This document shows positions 1 to 8,189 of a DNA stretch of 64,000 nucleotides, one piece after another. Source of the DNA: G963668435 sp963668435 (lineage in GTDB: Bacteria; Latescibacterota; Latescibacteria; Latescibacterales; Latescibacteraceae). The notes below the pieces were generated by a model. That model saw only the letters and a program-made list of their open reading frames with translations. It searched no databases and was not told the DNA's origin. Position 1 is the first letter of the stretch. Every line of letters starts with the position of its first letter. The DNA lies in NCBI GenBank assembly GCA_963668435.2, contig CAXXSC010000008.1:1426001-1490000 (forward strand), read 5' to 3'. Made by a program: the position numbers and the translations under genes.

Positions 1-534
1 GATAAATCGCGCCTGCCCCGGATTGGTGGAGGCCGGACGGACAAGGTGGTCGAAATAGGCCCGGTCGATGGAAATATCATTTTCGCTAAGAAGCGCCGCG
101 ATATCGTCGGTGATCTTCACACGGCCGTCGTAATCCTCCGGCATACCGTTGTCATCCATTGTCAGACAGACAACACCGGTGCCGAATTCTTTCACGAGGG
201 GAATGATGCCGTCCACACGCACTTTTTCCATCGTGATTGAATTGATAATACTCCCCTCGCGATTGCAGATCTCCAGTCCCGCACGAATGGCGTCCGGATT
301 GGCGGAATCGAACGACAACGGTGCCTCGACAGCCTCCGCGACGATTCCGGTGATCCATTTCATGTCATCGATCTCTTTTGCGGGGTCGCCGCCGGCGTTG
401 ATATCGACATGTGTTGCGCCTGCCTCGATCTGGCGGCGCGCCTCATTGGCGACAAAATCCTCGTCGCGATCCCAGACTTTCGTCCGTATGGACTTACGGG
501 TCATATTGATTCGTTCGCCTATGACAGTAAACAT
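1..534 (-). CDS. Pterin-binding (methyltetrahydrofolate:corrinoid-type) methyltransferase, N-terminal part
   Basis: The frame is open from an ATG at 534 to the window edge, giving 178 residues; the C-terminus lies outside. The N-terminus VIGERIN, the motif DINAGGDP (about residues 43-50), FDSANP (75-80) and NSI (98-100) match the DHPS-like pterin-binding barrel of methyltetrahydrofolate:corrinoid methyltransferases (AcsE/MtgA/MetH-type) rather than folate-biosynthetic FolP. Such enzymes move the methyl group of methyl-H4folate to a corrinoid protein, or the reverse. No corrinoid partner is visible because the downstream side is cut off, so the exact partner and pathway cannot be assigned. Confidence 0.75.
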   Translation of the reverse strand, partial: MFTVIGERINMTRKSIRTKVWDRDEDFVANEARRQIEAGATHVDINAGGDPAKEIDDMKWITGIVAEAVEAPLSFDSANPDAIRAGLEICNREGSIINSITMEKVRVDGIIPLVKEFGTGVVCLTMDDNGMPEDYDGRVKITDDIAALLSENDISIDRAYFDHLVRPASTNPGQARFI

Positions 535-584
535 GGCATTCTCCCTGATGTGATAATCATATTTAAAAGTCAGGTCTTCCAATG

Positions 585-614
585 AACTACCCCGGGTTGA
601 AATCCGAGGTAGTT
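585..614. other. Hairpin between thyX and the methyltransferase gene
   Basis: AACTACC and CGG at 585-595 pair with CCG and GGTAGTT at 604-614 around an 8-nt loop, with one small internal mismatch. It lies downstream of thyX and upstream of the next minus-strand gene. There is no clean U-tract on the minus strand, so I call it a structured spacer rather than a proven terminator. Confidence 0.4.
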
Positions 615-697
615 TCTTGTTCAAACAGCACAATGGAGAACAGACCGGAATACAGTTTTTGAGTTCCGCTGATATTCCGGCACTTTGATATCAAAAA

Positions 698-1423
698 TTA
701 GAGGTATTTTTCTTTCATTTCAGCGAATTTTCCGCAGCTCATTTTCCCCTCGGGGCAGTGGCCGAACATGACACATTTTGGTCCAATCCCGCCAAATACA
801 ACCGGTGTCGCCTCTTTTGCCAGGCGGAGCATCTCGTCAGCAGCCCGCCGTATTTCCCACTGAGCGCGCATACAGATACGTTCACCGAAGAAATGGAAAA
901 GCTCCCGGGCATTCATGGTGACCATGATCTTGGTCTCGGTTGCGTTGGGCAGCACATAGCGGGCATCCTCGTTGGCTTTTTCACCGCCACCGCCAAGGGA
1001 CTCGCGCAGTTTTTCGTATACATCGGCGGTATGCTCCATGAAATCACGGTAATACTCGACCGCGTCAACAGGCCCGTCCTCTGTCTCGACTGTCCGGCCC
1101 TCGAAACTGGGCGGCACGATATACTCGAATGTCCCGTGCGTCACATAACGCTGGCTCCGTTGAGAGTAGGAGGCGATACGATGCCTGACCAGCTGGTGGG
1201 TCAATGCGCGCGAAACACCCTCCAGAAGAAAGGTATACGAGGCATGTTCGAAAGGGCTCAGGTGGCCCATTTTCCGTATGCGGGCAAGAAATTTCGCGAC
1301 CTCTCCGTCGCCGTGTTCGAAAACAGTCGAGGCATCGGCGGCATAACAGAGTTTCGCGGCGGCACAGACAAGCTGTTCGGCATCGGCGCTGTAAGTTATC
1401 AGTGTGACAGAGGGGTGTTTCAT
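698..1423 (-). CDS. thyX: Flavin-dependent thymidylate synthase ThyX
   Basis: ThyX makes dTMP from dUMP with methylene-H4folate, NAD(P)H and FAD. The 241-residue product carries the ThyX signature RHR-X7-S at residues 80-90 (RHRIASYSQRS), preceded by the family pattern FEHASYTF near residue 60. A later ERICMRAQWEIR segment fits the conserved C-terminal substrate-binding arginine region. Length is normal for the family. The gene sits just upstream of a folate-type methyltransferase on the same strand, so both use C1-folates. Start is the ATG at 1423. Confidence 0.95.
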   Translation of the reverse strand: MKHPSVTLITYSADAEQLVCAAAKLCYAADASTVFEHGDGEVAKFLARIRKMGHLSPFEHASYTFLLEGVSRALTHQLVRHRIASYSQRSQRYVTHGTFEYIVPPSFEGRTVETEDGPVDAVEYYRDFMEHTADVYEKLRESLGGGGEKANEDARYVLPNATETKIMVTMNARELFHFFGERICMRAQWEIRRAADEMLRLAKEATPVVFGGIGPKCVMFGHCPEGKMSCGKFAEMKEKYL

Positions 1424-1635
1424 ACTGCGGCTTCTTTCGCTGAAGATTGTATTCTACTCAATAAGATATATAGTATAATCAAAAGGGCGCTTACAGGGAA
1501 AGTGAAAAACGTCCGTACCGGTGTAAAACAGCTCGCCACAGTGCGTTTTCCGTATTTCTGCATTGCGCAGTCGGGCATTTCTGCCTACACTGTAATGGAT
1601 AGTGAAAAGACAAACCGGCAGTATGGAGCGATAGA

Positions 1636-1947
1636 ATGTACAACAAGCTGTGCGAACGATGTATCCACCACTGCAAGCAGGATGAATCCGCAAAGATAAT
1701 GCAGTGCCCGCGTTTTCAGAAACGTCTGACCGACAACGAGTTCAAGGACCTGATCGATGAACTGGACACCATGGAGACAAAGGCAACTGAATTGAGAAAA
1801 CGCACCCGCGAACTGATCCGCATAGCCCAGAACGCGGAAAGCGATGACAGCGATGAAAACACAGAAGTGTTGAACGAGCCTCAGCCGGAAGAAGTTATCG
1901 ACAATGACTCTGAAACAGAAGATCATCCGGCGAAGGATAACGAATGA
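1636..1947 (+). CDS. Small hypothetical protein with an N-terminal Cys cluster
   Basis: A 103-residue product with no signal peptide. Four cysteines in the first 25 residues (CERCIHHC, then C in MQCPRF) could bind a metal ion. The middle (about 30-70) is a charged helix likely to form a coiled coil, and the last 35 residues are very acidic (runs of D, E and N). A Shine-Dalgarno-like GGAG ends 7 nt before the ATG. The gene lies 36 bp upstream of the first AGE paralogue and may be co-transcribed with it. I do not recognise the family. Confidence 0.6.
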   Translation: MYNKLCERCIHHCKQDESAKIMQCPRFQKRLTDNEFKDLIDELDTMETKATELRKRTRELIRIAQNAESDDSDENTEVLNEPQPEEVIDNDSETEDHPAKDNE

Positions 1948-1982
1948 AGATACGGAAATAACTTCGATATACGAGGTGCAGA

Positions 1983-3314
1983 ATGAACAGACGGGGATTC
2001 ATCACAACATCGGCTGTGGCGGCGGCCATGACAGGCGTTTCCGGCTGCAAGGTTGAAAAAATACAGAAAGACGAACCCTCCGCAAAAAAAGCCGCGATCA
2101 GCACTCTTGCCGGACGGTCGCTCAGTGAGATCCGCGAGGAATACCGCTACTGGCTGATGGACGATTACATCCCGTTCATCTATCAATACGTCTATGACCA
2201 CGAAAAGGGCGGTTTCATGTGCAACACCGACCGTGACGGCACAAACAACTCGACAGGCAAAAGCGCCTGGTACGAGGGCCGCGGCATCTGGGTGCATTCC
2301 TTCCTTTACAACAAGATCGAGGCCGACCCGCGTCATCTCGAGGTAGCGCGAAAATCCGTGGATTTCATCATGGGTCACCGCCCGAAAGACGACAGTTTCT
2401 GGATCAGCGCCTACGACAGGGACGGCAATCCGAAAAGCGGACCCGGTGACATCTACGCAAGCCTTTTTATCGCCAACGGCCTCGCGGAGTACTCGAAAGC
2501 CGCGGGCAACGAGGAATACTGGGATATCGCCAGACAGATCCTCCTTTCCTGCATGAAGCGCTATGACCGTGACGATTATGATTACGCTGTCTATTACGGA
2601 CCCTCGGAAAAGCATGAGAAACCGGCGCGGGTACTTGGGCACTGGATGGTGCTGATCAGGATGGCGACCCAGATGCTGGAAAATCGCAGCGATCCCGAGA
2701 TCGAGAAGCTTGCCGGCCGTTTTGTCGACGCTATAATGAAACACCACTTCAATCCCGATTACGGTCTCATGAACGAGGTGATGAAACATGATCTCACACG
2801 TGCCGAACCGCCCTATGACCAGTTTTCATACACCGGCCACGCTATCGAAACGCTCTGGATGCTGATGTACGAGGCTGCCCGCAAAAAGGACAGCGCCCTT
2901 TATAACGATACCTGCGACATGTTCCGCCGTCATGTGGAAGTTGCCTGGGACGATGTTTACGGCGGCTGTTTCCGCTGCCTCGACAACGTGGATGCCTATA
3001 CATGGAAGACCGACAAGGTGCTCTGGCTTCAGGAGGAGGTGCTGATCGGCACGCTGTTCATGATCGAACACAGCGGCGACCCGTGGGCGGTCGAATGGTT
3101 CGACAGGATGTACAATTATGTCATGGATAAATTCCCACTGAAACAATATGGTTACTCGCTCTGGCTTCTCGGCGGCGACAGGAAAGTCACATTCACACCG
3201 GGCAAAGCAGGCCGTGTGGGCAATTTCCACCATCCACGCCACCTTATGCTGAACCTGCTCGCCCTCGACCGTATCATCAAAAATGGGGGCGCGGCATCCG
3301 GGCTTTTCGGCTGA
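1983..3314 (+). CDS. Exported AGE-family epimerase/isomerase lipoprotein, paralogue 1
   Basis: The 443-residue protein opens with a twin-arginine motif (RRGFI, residues 3-7) and a lipobox ending at Cys22, predicting Tat export and lipid anchoring. The rest is the (alpha/alpha)6 barrel of the N-acylglucosamine 2-epimerase/cellobiose 2-epimerase superfamily: GFMCNTDRDG, RGIWVHSFLYN, GHAIETLWML (His near 286 with Glu three residues on, the catalytic pair in cellobiose 2-epimerases), WDDVYGG, and GNFHHPRHLM near 415 with the second conserved His. Epimerisation at C2 of a sugar or related isomerisation is expected; the substrate is unknown. GAGGTG precedes the ATG. First of three tandem paralogues. 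Confidence 0.85.
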   Translation: MNRRGFITTSAVAAAMTGVSGCKVEKIQKDEPSAKKAAISTLAGRSLSEIREEYRYWLMDDYIPFIYQYVYDHEKGGFMCNTDRDGTNNSTGKSAWYEGRGIWVHSFLYNKIEADPRHLEVARKSVDFIMGHRPKDDSFWISAYDRDGNPKSGPGDIYASLFIANGLAEYSKAAGNEEYWDIARQILLSCMKRYDRDDYDYAVYYGPSEKHEKPARVLGHWMVLIRMATQMLENRSDPEIEKLAGRFVDAIMKHHFNPDYGLMNEVMKHDLTRAEPPYDQFSYTGHAIETLWMLMYEAARKKDSALYNDTCDMFRRHVEVAWDDVYGGCFRCLDNVDAYTWKTDKVLWLQEEVLIGTLFMIEHSGDPWAVEWFDRMYNYVMDKFPLKQYGYSLWLLGGDRKVTFTPGKAGRVGNFHHPRHLMLNLLALDRIIKNGGAASGLFG

Positions 3315-3381
3315 ATAATCGAGAATTTTAAATCCAAACATGACATGAACTGATTTTCCACTCATTTTCACGGGAAAGACA

Positions 3382-4710
3382 ATGAAACGCAGATCATTTC
3401 TCAATACAGCGCCTGCTGCGGCCCTTGCGGTTTCCGGCTGCGGCAAGGTCGAGGAAATCAAACATTCGCAGGCAGCACCGGAGATCACACTTGCCGGTAA
3501 AAGCCTCAGCGATCTACGCGACGAGTACCGCTACTGGCTTTTCGAAGATTTCCTGCCATTTCTGGAAAAACATGTGGTCGATCACGAATACGGCGGTTTT
3601 ATGTGCAATACCGACCGTGACGGCACCAATATCACGCAGGACAAGCGCGGCTGGTACGAAGGCCGCGGCATCTGGGTGTATTCATTCCTCTACAACAATT
3701 TCGGCAGAGAGAAAAAGTGGCTTGAAATTGCCGAAAAATCAGTGAATTTCATCATGCGCCACGATCCCGGCAGAAAAAAACTCTGGCCCGAACATTTCAC
3801 GCGGGAAGGAGAACTGAACGGTCCGCATGACAGCCGAGGTTACGGCAGTCTGTTTATCGCCAACGGCCTTTCTGAATTCGCCGTCGCGACAGGAGATACG
3901 AGCTACCGGACACGGGCCAGGGAAATACTCCTTGATTTCGTCGAATATTACGACCGGCCGTCCTATGCACCCGGCGCAGCGAGAGGGCCGCTTGGCAATA
4001 CAGCCCCCCTTCTGCCCGGAGCCCGCGTACTGGGCGTCTGGATGGTAATTATCCGCCTCACGACACAGATGCTGACCCATGAATACGATGCCGACCTCAA
4101 AGCTGTGAACGATCGTTGTATCGAGGCAATCAGGAAATTCCATTTCAATCCAGAATTCGACCTTCTGAACGAGGTCATCAATCACGACATGACACGTCCC
4201 GACAATGAAATCTCGCAACTGTCATATCTCGGGCACGCCATCGAGACACTCTGGATGCTGATGGCCGAGGCGGTCAGACGCAAAGACAAGGAGCTGTATT
4301 TCACCGCCGCGGAATGGTTTCATCATCACGTGGAGGTCGCGTGGGACGATGTCTATGGCGGCATATTCCATTCGCTGAAACATGTCAACGACAACATATT
4401 CGACACGAAGAACAAGGTGCTCTGGGCACAGGAGGAGGTCCTTGTCGGCGCACTCTCGATGGTGGAACATATCGGCGAGGATTGGGCGCGGGAATGGTTC
4501 GGCAGGATGTATGACTACGTTCTCGACAAGTTCCCACTCGCGCAGTACGGTTTCCCGATCTGGAATCTCGCCGCGGACAGGAAAGTGACCTTTGTGAGGA
4601 ATTATTCGAGGATCGGTAATTTCCACCATCCGCGTCACCTGATGCTGAATATCCTGGCACTCGACCGCATGATAGAAAGAAACGGCGCGGTTTCAGACGT
4701 TTTTGCCTGA
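3382..4710 (+). CDS. Exported AGE-family epimerase/isomerase lipoprotein, paralogue 2
   Basis: 442 residues, colinear with its neighbours. RRSFL (residues 3-7) and a lipobox ending at Cys20 again predict Tat export as a lipoprotein. The barrel keeps GFMCNTDRDG, RGIWVYSFLYN, GHAIETLWML with the His/Glu pair, WDDVYGG, and GNFHHPRHLM. It differs from paralogue 1 mainly in the segment around residues 130-210 (insert with a Pro/Ala-rich stretch near GAARGPLGNT), where substrate loops sit in this fold. It begins 67 bp after paralogue 1, consistent with an operon. AGE enzymes of known function are cytoplasmic, so export is unusual. Confidence 0.85.
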   Translation: MKRRSFLNTAPAAALAVSGCGKVEEIKHSQAAPEITLAGKSLSDLRDEYRYWLFEDFLPFLEKHVVDHEYGGFMCNTDRDGTNITQDKRGWYEGRGIWVYSFLYNNFGREKKWLEIAEKSVNFIMRHDPGRKKLWPEHFTREGELNGPHDSRGYGSLFIANGLSEFAVATGDTSYRTRAREILLDFVEYYDRPSYAPGAARGPLGNTAPLLPGARVLGVWMVIIRLTTQMLTHEYDADLKAVNDRCIEAIRKFHFNPEFDLLNEVINHDMTRPDNEISQLSYLGHAIETLWMLMAEAVRRKDKELYFTAAEWFHHHVEVAWDDVYGGIFHSLKHVNDNIFDTKNKVLWAQEEVLVGALSMVEHIGEDWAREWFGRMYDYVLDKFPLAQYGFPIWNLAADRKVTFVRNYSRIGNFHHPRHLMLNILALDRMIERNGAVSDVFA

Positions 4711-4739
4711 GCATCCGAACTTGCCGTATACAGGAGATA

Positions 4740-4886
4740 ATGTCCACTCAGATTTCGGCGCCAACCGGAACATTATGCGCTGAGACAATGAAACTTGCGG
4801 CTGGCGGAATCAATGCGTATCATTATGTCATTGAACAGGATACCGTACTCATCCCATATGCCGGGGAGAAGAGAGAACTGATTTGA
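4740..4886 (+). CDS. Possible 48-residue small protein between AGE paralogues
   Basis: An open frame runs from ATG 4740 to TGA 4886, preceded by AGGAG with only about 3 nt spacing. The product has a central segment AAGGINAYHYVIEQDTVLI and no signal peptide. Codon choice resembles the neighbours. It fills most of the unusually long 220-bp gap between paralogues 2 and 3, so it may be a real small gene or the remnant of a larger one. I recognise no family. Confidence 0.3.
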   Translation: MSTQISAPTGTLCAETMKLAAGGINAYHYVIEQDTVLIPYAGEKRELI

Positions 4887-4930
4887 AAAATATGAGTAAC
4901 GAATAGATCCCATCACACGTGGAGGTCAGC

Positions 4931-6265
4931 ATGAAACGCAGACAGTTTTTCGGCACCGGGGCTCTTGCAGGCGCTGCAGCGGCAGGACTTTCCTGTGCAC
5001 AGCAGGCACCGGAACAGACATCAGCGGGCCCGTCGGCCACCGACAATAACGGGCATCTTGCCGGTAAAACGCTCGTGGAACTCAGGGAGGAACATCGTTA
5101 CTGGCTGTATGAAGATTATCTGCCGTTCCTCGACAAGTACGTAATCGACAGTGAATACGGCGGTTTCATGTGCAACACCGACCGCGACGGTACCAATCTC
5201 AATAAAGACAAGCGTACCTGGTTCGAGGGCCGCGGCATCTGGGTGGCCTCTTATTTCAACAATAAGGTGGAAAAGAATCCGCACCAGGTGGAAATTGCCC
5301 GGAAATCGGTCGAGTTCATCCTGAAACACAACCCGACCGGCCCAGAGCTCATGCCGGTGGGATACACACGCGAAGGCAAGCCGCTCAAAAACGAGCCTGA
5401 TCCCATTTTCTACGGCGACATGTTTGTGGCGAACGGATTCCAGGAATATTCAGAGGCCTCGGGCGAGGAGAAATACTGGGATACAGCGAAAACGATCGTC
5501 AAAAAATGCCTCGATATCTATGACAACCGCAAGGGCTATGGCAGCATGCCAGCCACTGACACGCTTCCGGCAGTCGAAAGCCCCCGCATGCTCGGTCACT
5601 GGTTCGTCCTTCTGCGCTGCACGACTCAGATGCTGGAAAAACGCGATGATCCGGAGCTCAAAGCAATCAACGACCGCTGCATCGAGGCAATCATGGACCG
5701 TCACCACAACCCGGCCTACGATTTGATCAACGAATACATCAACCACGACATGAGCCGTATCGATAACGACCGTGGCCAGGTTGTCGTGGGGCACGCACCG
5801 GAAACACTGTGGATGGTGCTGTTCGAGGCTGTCCGCCGCAAGGACAAGACACTCTTCGACCGTGCCGCAGCCTCACTGAAACGCCACATCGAGGTCATGT
5901 GGGACGATGTCTACGGCGGCCTGTTCACAAGCCTCAACCATGTAGACCGCAATGAGTGGAGCACCGGCAAGGCGCTCTGGCTTCAGGAGGAGATATTGAT
6001 CGGCACACTCTGCATCATCGAACATACCGGCGCCGAATGGGCAAAAGAATGGTTCTCGCGGATGTACACATATGTCATGGATAAGTATCCGCTGAAACAG
6101 TATGGCTACCCGCTCTGGATCATCTACGCGGACAGAAAAGTCACGTTCGAAGAGCATACCAACCGTGTCGGCAATTTCCATCACCCCCGTCAGCTGATGA
6201 CAAACATGAAGGCACTCGACCGCATGATAGAACGGGGCGGAAAGATTTCTGGGCATTTCGGGTAG
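4931..6265 (+). CDS. Exported AGE-family epimerase/isomerase lipoprotein, paralogue 3
   Basis: 444 residues from the ATG at 4931, which has GGAGG 5 nt upstream; an in-frame GTG at 4919 lies before that Shine-Dalgarno site and is rejected. RRQFF (residues 3-7) and a lipobox ending at Cys22 predict Tat-dependent lipoprotein export. It keeps the AGE-superfamily barrel motifs GFMCNTDRDG, RGIWVASYFNN, GHAPETLWMV (His/Glu retained, Ala-Pro between them), WDDVYGG and GNFHHPRQLM. It is the last gene of the tandem set and is followed by a strong terminator. Substrate unknown; secreted epimerisation of a di- or monosaccharide is an inference. Confidence 0.85.
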   Translation: MKRRQFFGTGALAGAAAAGLSCAQQAPEQTSAGPSATDNNGHLAGKTLVELREEHRYWLYEDYLPFLDKYVIDSEYGGFMCNTDRDGTNLNKDKRTWFEGRGIWVASYFNNKVEKNPHQVEIARKSVEFILKHNPTGPELMPVGYTREGKPLKNEPDPIFYGDMFVANGFQEYSEASGEEKYWDTAKTIVKKCLDIYDNRKGYGSMPATDTLPAVESPRMLGHWFVLLRCTTQMLEKRDDPELKAINDRCIEAIMDRHHNPAYDLINEYINHDMSRIDNDRGQVVVGHAPETLWMVLFEAVRRKDKTLFDRAAASLKRHIEVMWDDVYGGLFTSLNHVDRNEWSTGKALWLQEEILIGTLCIIEHTGAEWAKEWFSRMYTYVMDKYPLKQYGYPLWIIYADRKVTFEEHTNRVGNFHHPRQLMTNMKALDRMIERGGKISGHFG

Positions 6266-6286
6266 GAAAAACCGCAAACGCAGCAT

Positions 6287-6320
6287 AAAAAAGAGAGGGC
6301 TTTATTGTCCTCTCTTTTTT
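6287..6320 (+). terminator. Intrinsic terminator of the AGE operon
   Basis: A perfect 12-bp stem (AAAAAAGAGAGG at 6287-6298 with CCTCTCTTTTTT at 6309-6320) closes a 10-nt loop; the 3' arm supplies the U-tract. The A-rich 5' arm means it could also work on the other strand. Confidence 0.85.
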
Positions 6321-6417
6321 ATCTCACATATTTTTCATTAAGGGTATCTTAAAGCTTCACACACAGGTAAAAACGTAATTAACAGAGCTGCTCTCAATAT
6401 TTACAGACCGGAGAGGC

Positions 6418-6558
6418 TCATTCATTTTCTCTACTGTTTTCTGCAAGTAATGAAGCGATATTTTGTAAGTTTTCATCAATGCTGGTCAGCTTGTTTTCAA
6501 TTATATCTATTTTGAAGTACCACAGAACTGGTTTTCTTATAAGTACTATGAAAAGAAT
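6418..6558 (-). pseudogene. 3' fragment of a small membrane-protein gene cut by the IS4 element
   Basis: Reading leftwards from the insertion point, the frame encodes a hydrophobic segment (LFIVLIRKPVLWYFKID) and then a helix (ENKLTSIDENLQNIASLLAE) ending at a stop at 6418-6420. One membrane span plus a short cytoplasmic coiled coil is a common layout of small inner-membrane proteins. Rejoining the frame across one copy of the 9-bp target repeat keeps it open but finds no ATG, GTG or TTG before a stop, so the 5' end is lost or decayed. Family not recognised. Confidence 0.35.
6550..6558 (+). repeat. Target-site duplication, left copy
   Basis: GAAAAGAAT directly abuts the left inverted repeat and is repeated exactly at 7875-7883 after the right one. 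Confidence 0.9.
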
Positions 6559-7874
6559 CAGTAGTGTCCCAACGTTATAAATTAAAAACCATGTAAAGAA
6601 TTGATAATAAATATGATAGAAAAAAATAAGACCTGTATCGACTTGAAAAGTGTATTAAACTATGACCTGTCCTATAGCAAAGGAGAGGTCGATGTATACA
6701 GGTCGTACGGTTTTTTCACAACTCATGGATATATTACCATGGAGACGATTTCAAACATGTGTTAAGCGGTATTCGGGCAACTATAAAGTAAAGGAGTTCA
6801 CCTGTTCTGATCAATACCGCGTGATGGCTTTTGCTCAACTGACATATCGTGAAAGCTTGCGAGATATTGAAGCCTGTTTACGGGCAATGAACACCAAGCT
6901 GTACCACATGGGAATCAGAAGTACTATTTCCCGCAACACACTGGCACATGCAAACGAAACACGCGACTGGCGAATCTATGCTGATTTTACACAGGTACTT
7001 ATCGAGCATGCGAGAAAACTATATACTCATGAGCCGTTCGGTGTTGAGTTGGACCAGACAGTGTATGCGCTCGATTCAACGACCATAGACTTGTGTTTGT
7101 CCGTATTCCCCTGGGCACAATTCCGAAAACGGAAAGGAGCGATCAAACTTCATACACTCTTGAATCTGCATGGAAATATTCCGGTATTGGCAATTATCAC
7201 ACATGGCAAAGTCCATGATGTAACGATTATCGACAGTTTACTTCCGGAAGCAGGTGCATTGTATATCATGGATCGCGCTTACATAGATTTTGACCGGCTT
7301 CACTGTATTCATAACGCAAATGCGTTCTTCATTACCCGAGCAAAAAAGAACCTGCAATTCAAACGAGTGTATTCACATGTTATCGATAAATCAACCGGAC
7401 TTAAATGTGACCAAACCGTTGTTCTAAAAGGATATTATACACAACAAAAGTACTGTGACAAACTACGACGAATCCGATTCTATGACTCAAAAAAAGGTAA
7501 GAATCTGGTCTTTCTGACTAATAATTTTGACCTACCTGCTTTGACCATTACAGAGTTATATCGTTGCCGCTGGCAAATTGAACTGTTTTTCAAATGGATC
7601 AAGCAGCACCTGAGAATCAAATCATTTTATGGCACATCTGAAAATGCTGTCAAATCTCAAATATGGATTGCTATATCTGTCTATTTATTAGTCGCCATCA
7701 TGCGAAAAGAACTGAAAATCGACCTTAGTCTCTACACAATTCTACAGATTCTAAGTGTCTCGCTGTTTGAAAAAGGTCATATTTATCATATACTTACAGA
7801 AAACAACAATTCAATCGTGAACCATGAAAATCCTAACCAATTGAATTTATTTGACTAATGTTGGGACACTACTG
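6559..7874 (+). mobile_element. Complete IS4-family insertion sequence, 1316 bp
   Basis: The element has perfect 15-bp terminal inverted repeats, CAGTAGTGTCCCAAC at 6559-6573 and its complement at 7860-7874, and is flanked by a 9-bp direct repeat (6550-6558 and 7875-7883). IS4-family elements typically duplicate 9-12 bp, in agreement. It carries one transposase gene reading left to right, with about 130 bp of leader inside the left end. Intact ends, intact reading frame and intact target duplication point to a recent, probably still mobile, insertion. Confidence 0.95.
6692..7858 (+). CDS. IS4-family transposase (DUF4372 plus DDE domain)
   Basis: 388 residues from the ATG at 6692, chosen because AGGAGAGG lies just before it; an in-frame ATG at 6662 lacks a ribosome site. 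The N-terminal ~110 residues fit the DUF4372 DNA-binding domain. The RNase H-like DDE core shows the first Asp in ALDSTTID, the second in YIMDRAYID, and the IS4 hallmark Y-(2)-R-(3)-E-(6)-K in YRCRWQIELFFKWIK, which holds the catalytic Glu. It cuts and pastes the surrounding element. The stop codon is almost adjacent to the right inverted repeat. Confidence 0.95.
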   Translation: MYTGRTVFSQLMDILPWRRFQTCVKRYSGNYKVKEFTCSDQYRVMAFAQLTYRESLRDIEACLRAMNTKLYHMGIRSTISRNTLAHANETRDWRIYADFTQVLIEHARKLYTHEPFGVELDQTVYALDSTTIDLCLSVFPWAQFRKRKGAIKLHTLLNLHGNIPVLAIITHGKVHDVTIIDSLLPEAGALYIMDRAYIDFDRLHCIHNANAFFITRAKKNLQFKRVYSHVIDKSTGLKCDQTVVLKGYYTQQKYCDKLRRIRFYDSKKGKNLVFLTNNFDLPALTITELYRCRWQIELFFKWIKQHLRIKSFYGTSENAVKSQIWIAISVYLLVAIMRKELKIDLSLYTILQILSVSLFEKGHIYHILTENNNSIVNHENPNQLNLFD

Positions 7875-7883
7875 GAAAAGAAT
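7875..7883 (+). repeat. Target-site duplication, right copy
   Basis: GAAAAGAAT, identical to 6550-6558, begins directly after the right inverted repeat of the IS4 element. Confidence 0.9.
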
Positions 7884-8156
7884 ATATAATAGAAGTCCAA
7901 GGAATGGTGTTGTCGAGTAGTATAAATAATAATGAATGAATGTGATAAATGGTGAAAAAAATGTGGGAAAGAGCGGGAAATGACGGGATTAAGTGGGATA
8001 AAATGAAAATGATTTTAACTATTTTAAAATGATTTTTGACCCGATTACAGCCAAATTTACACTTTATTATTTTCTCCAAACAATGATAATTGCGGAAGGC
8101 GTTTTGTAGCGAGAATCTGACGAACTTGTTTTTCAGAAAGGTTGTGTTTTGTAAGT
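7884..8156. other. AT-rich gap between two insertion sequences
   Basis: This 273-bp stretch between the IS4 target repeat and the left end of the IS3 element holds no convincing gene. A minus-strand open frame spans it, but starts inside the IS3 inverted repeat and ends inside the IS4 one and has AT-rich low-complexity content. It is probably decayed host or island sequence. Confidence 0.5.
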
Positions 8157-8189
8157 CGTCAGAACATTCTGGACACATGTAGTTAAAAA

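Noticed and set aside
758..1699. Plus-strand frame of 313 codons over thyX
   Set aside because: ThyX motif RHR-X7-S on the minus strand identifies the real gene.
7855..8178. Minus-strand open frame of 107 codons between the two insertion sequences
   Set aside because: It begins inside the IS3 inverted repeat, ends inside the IS4 one, has AT-driven composition and no ribosome site.
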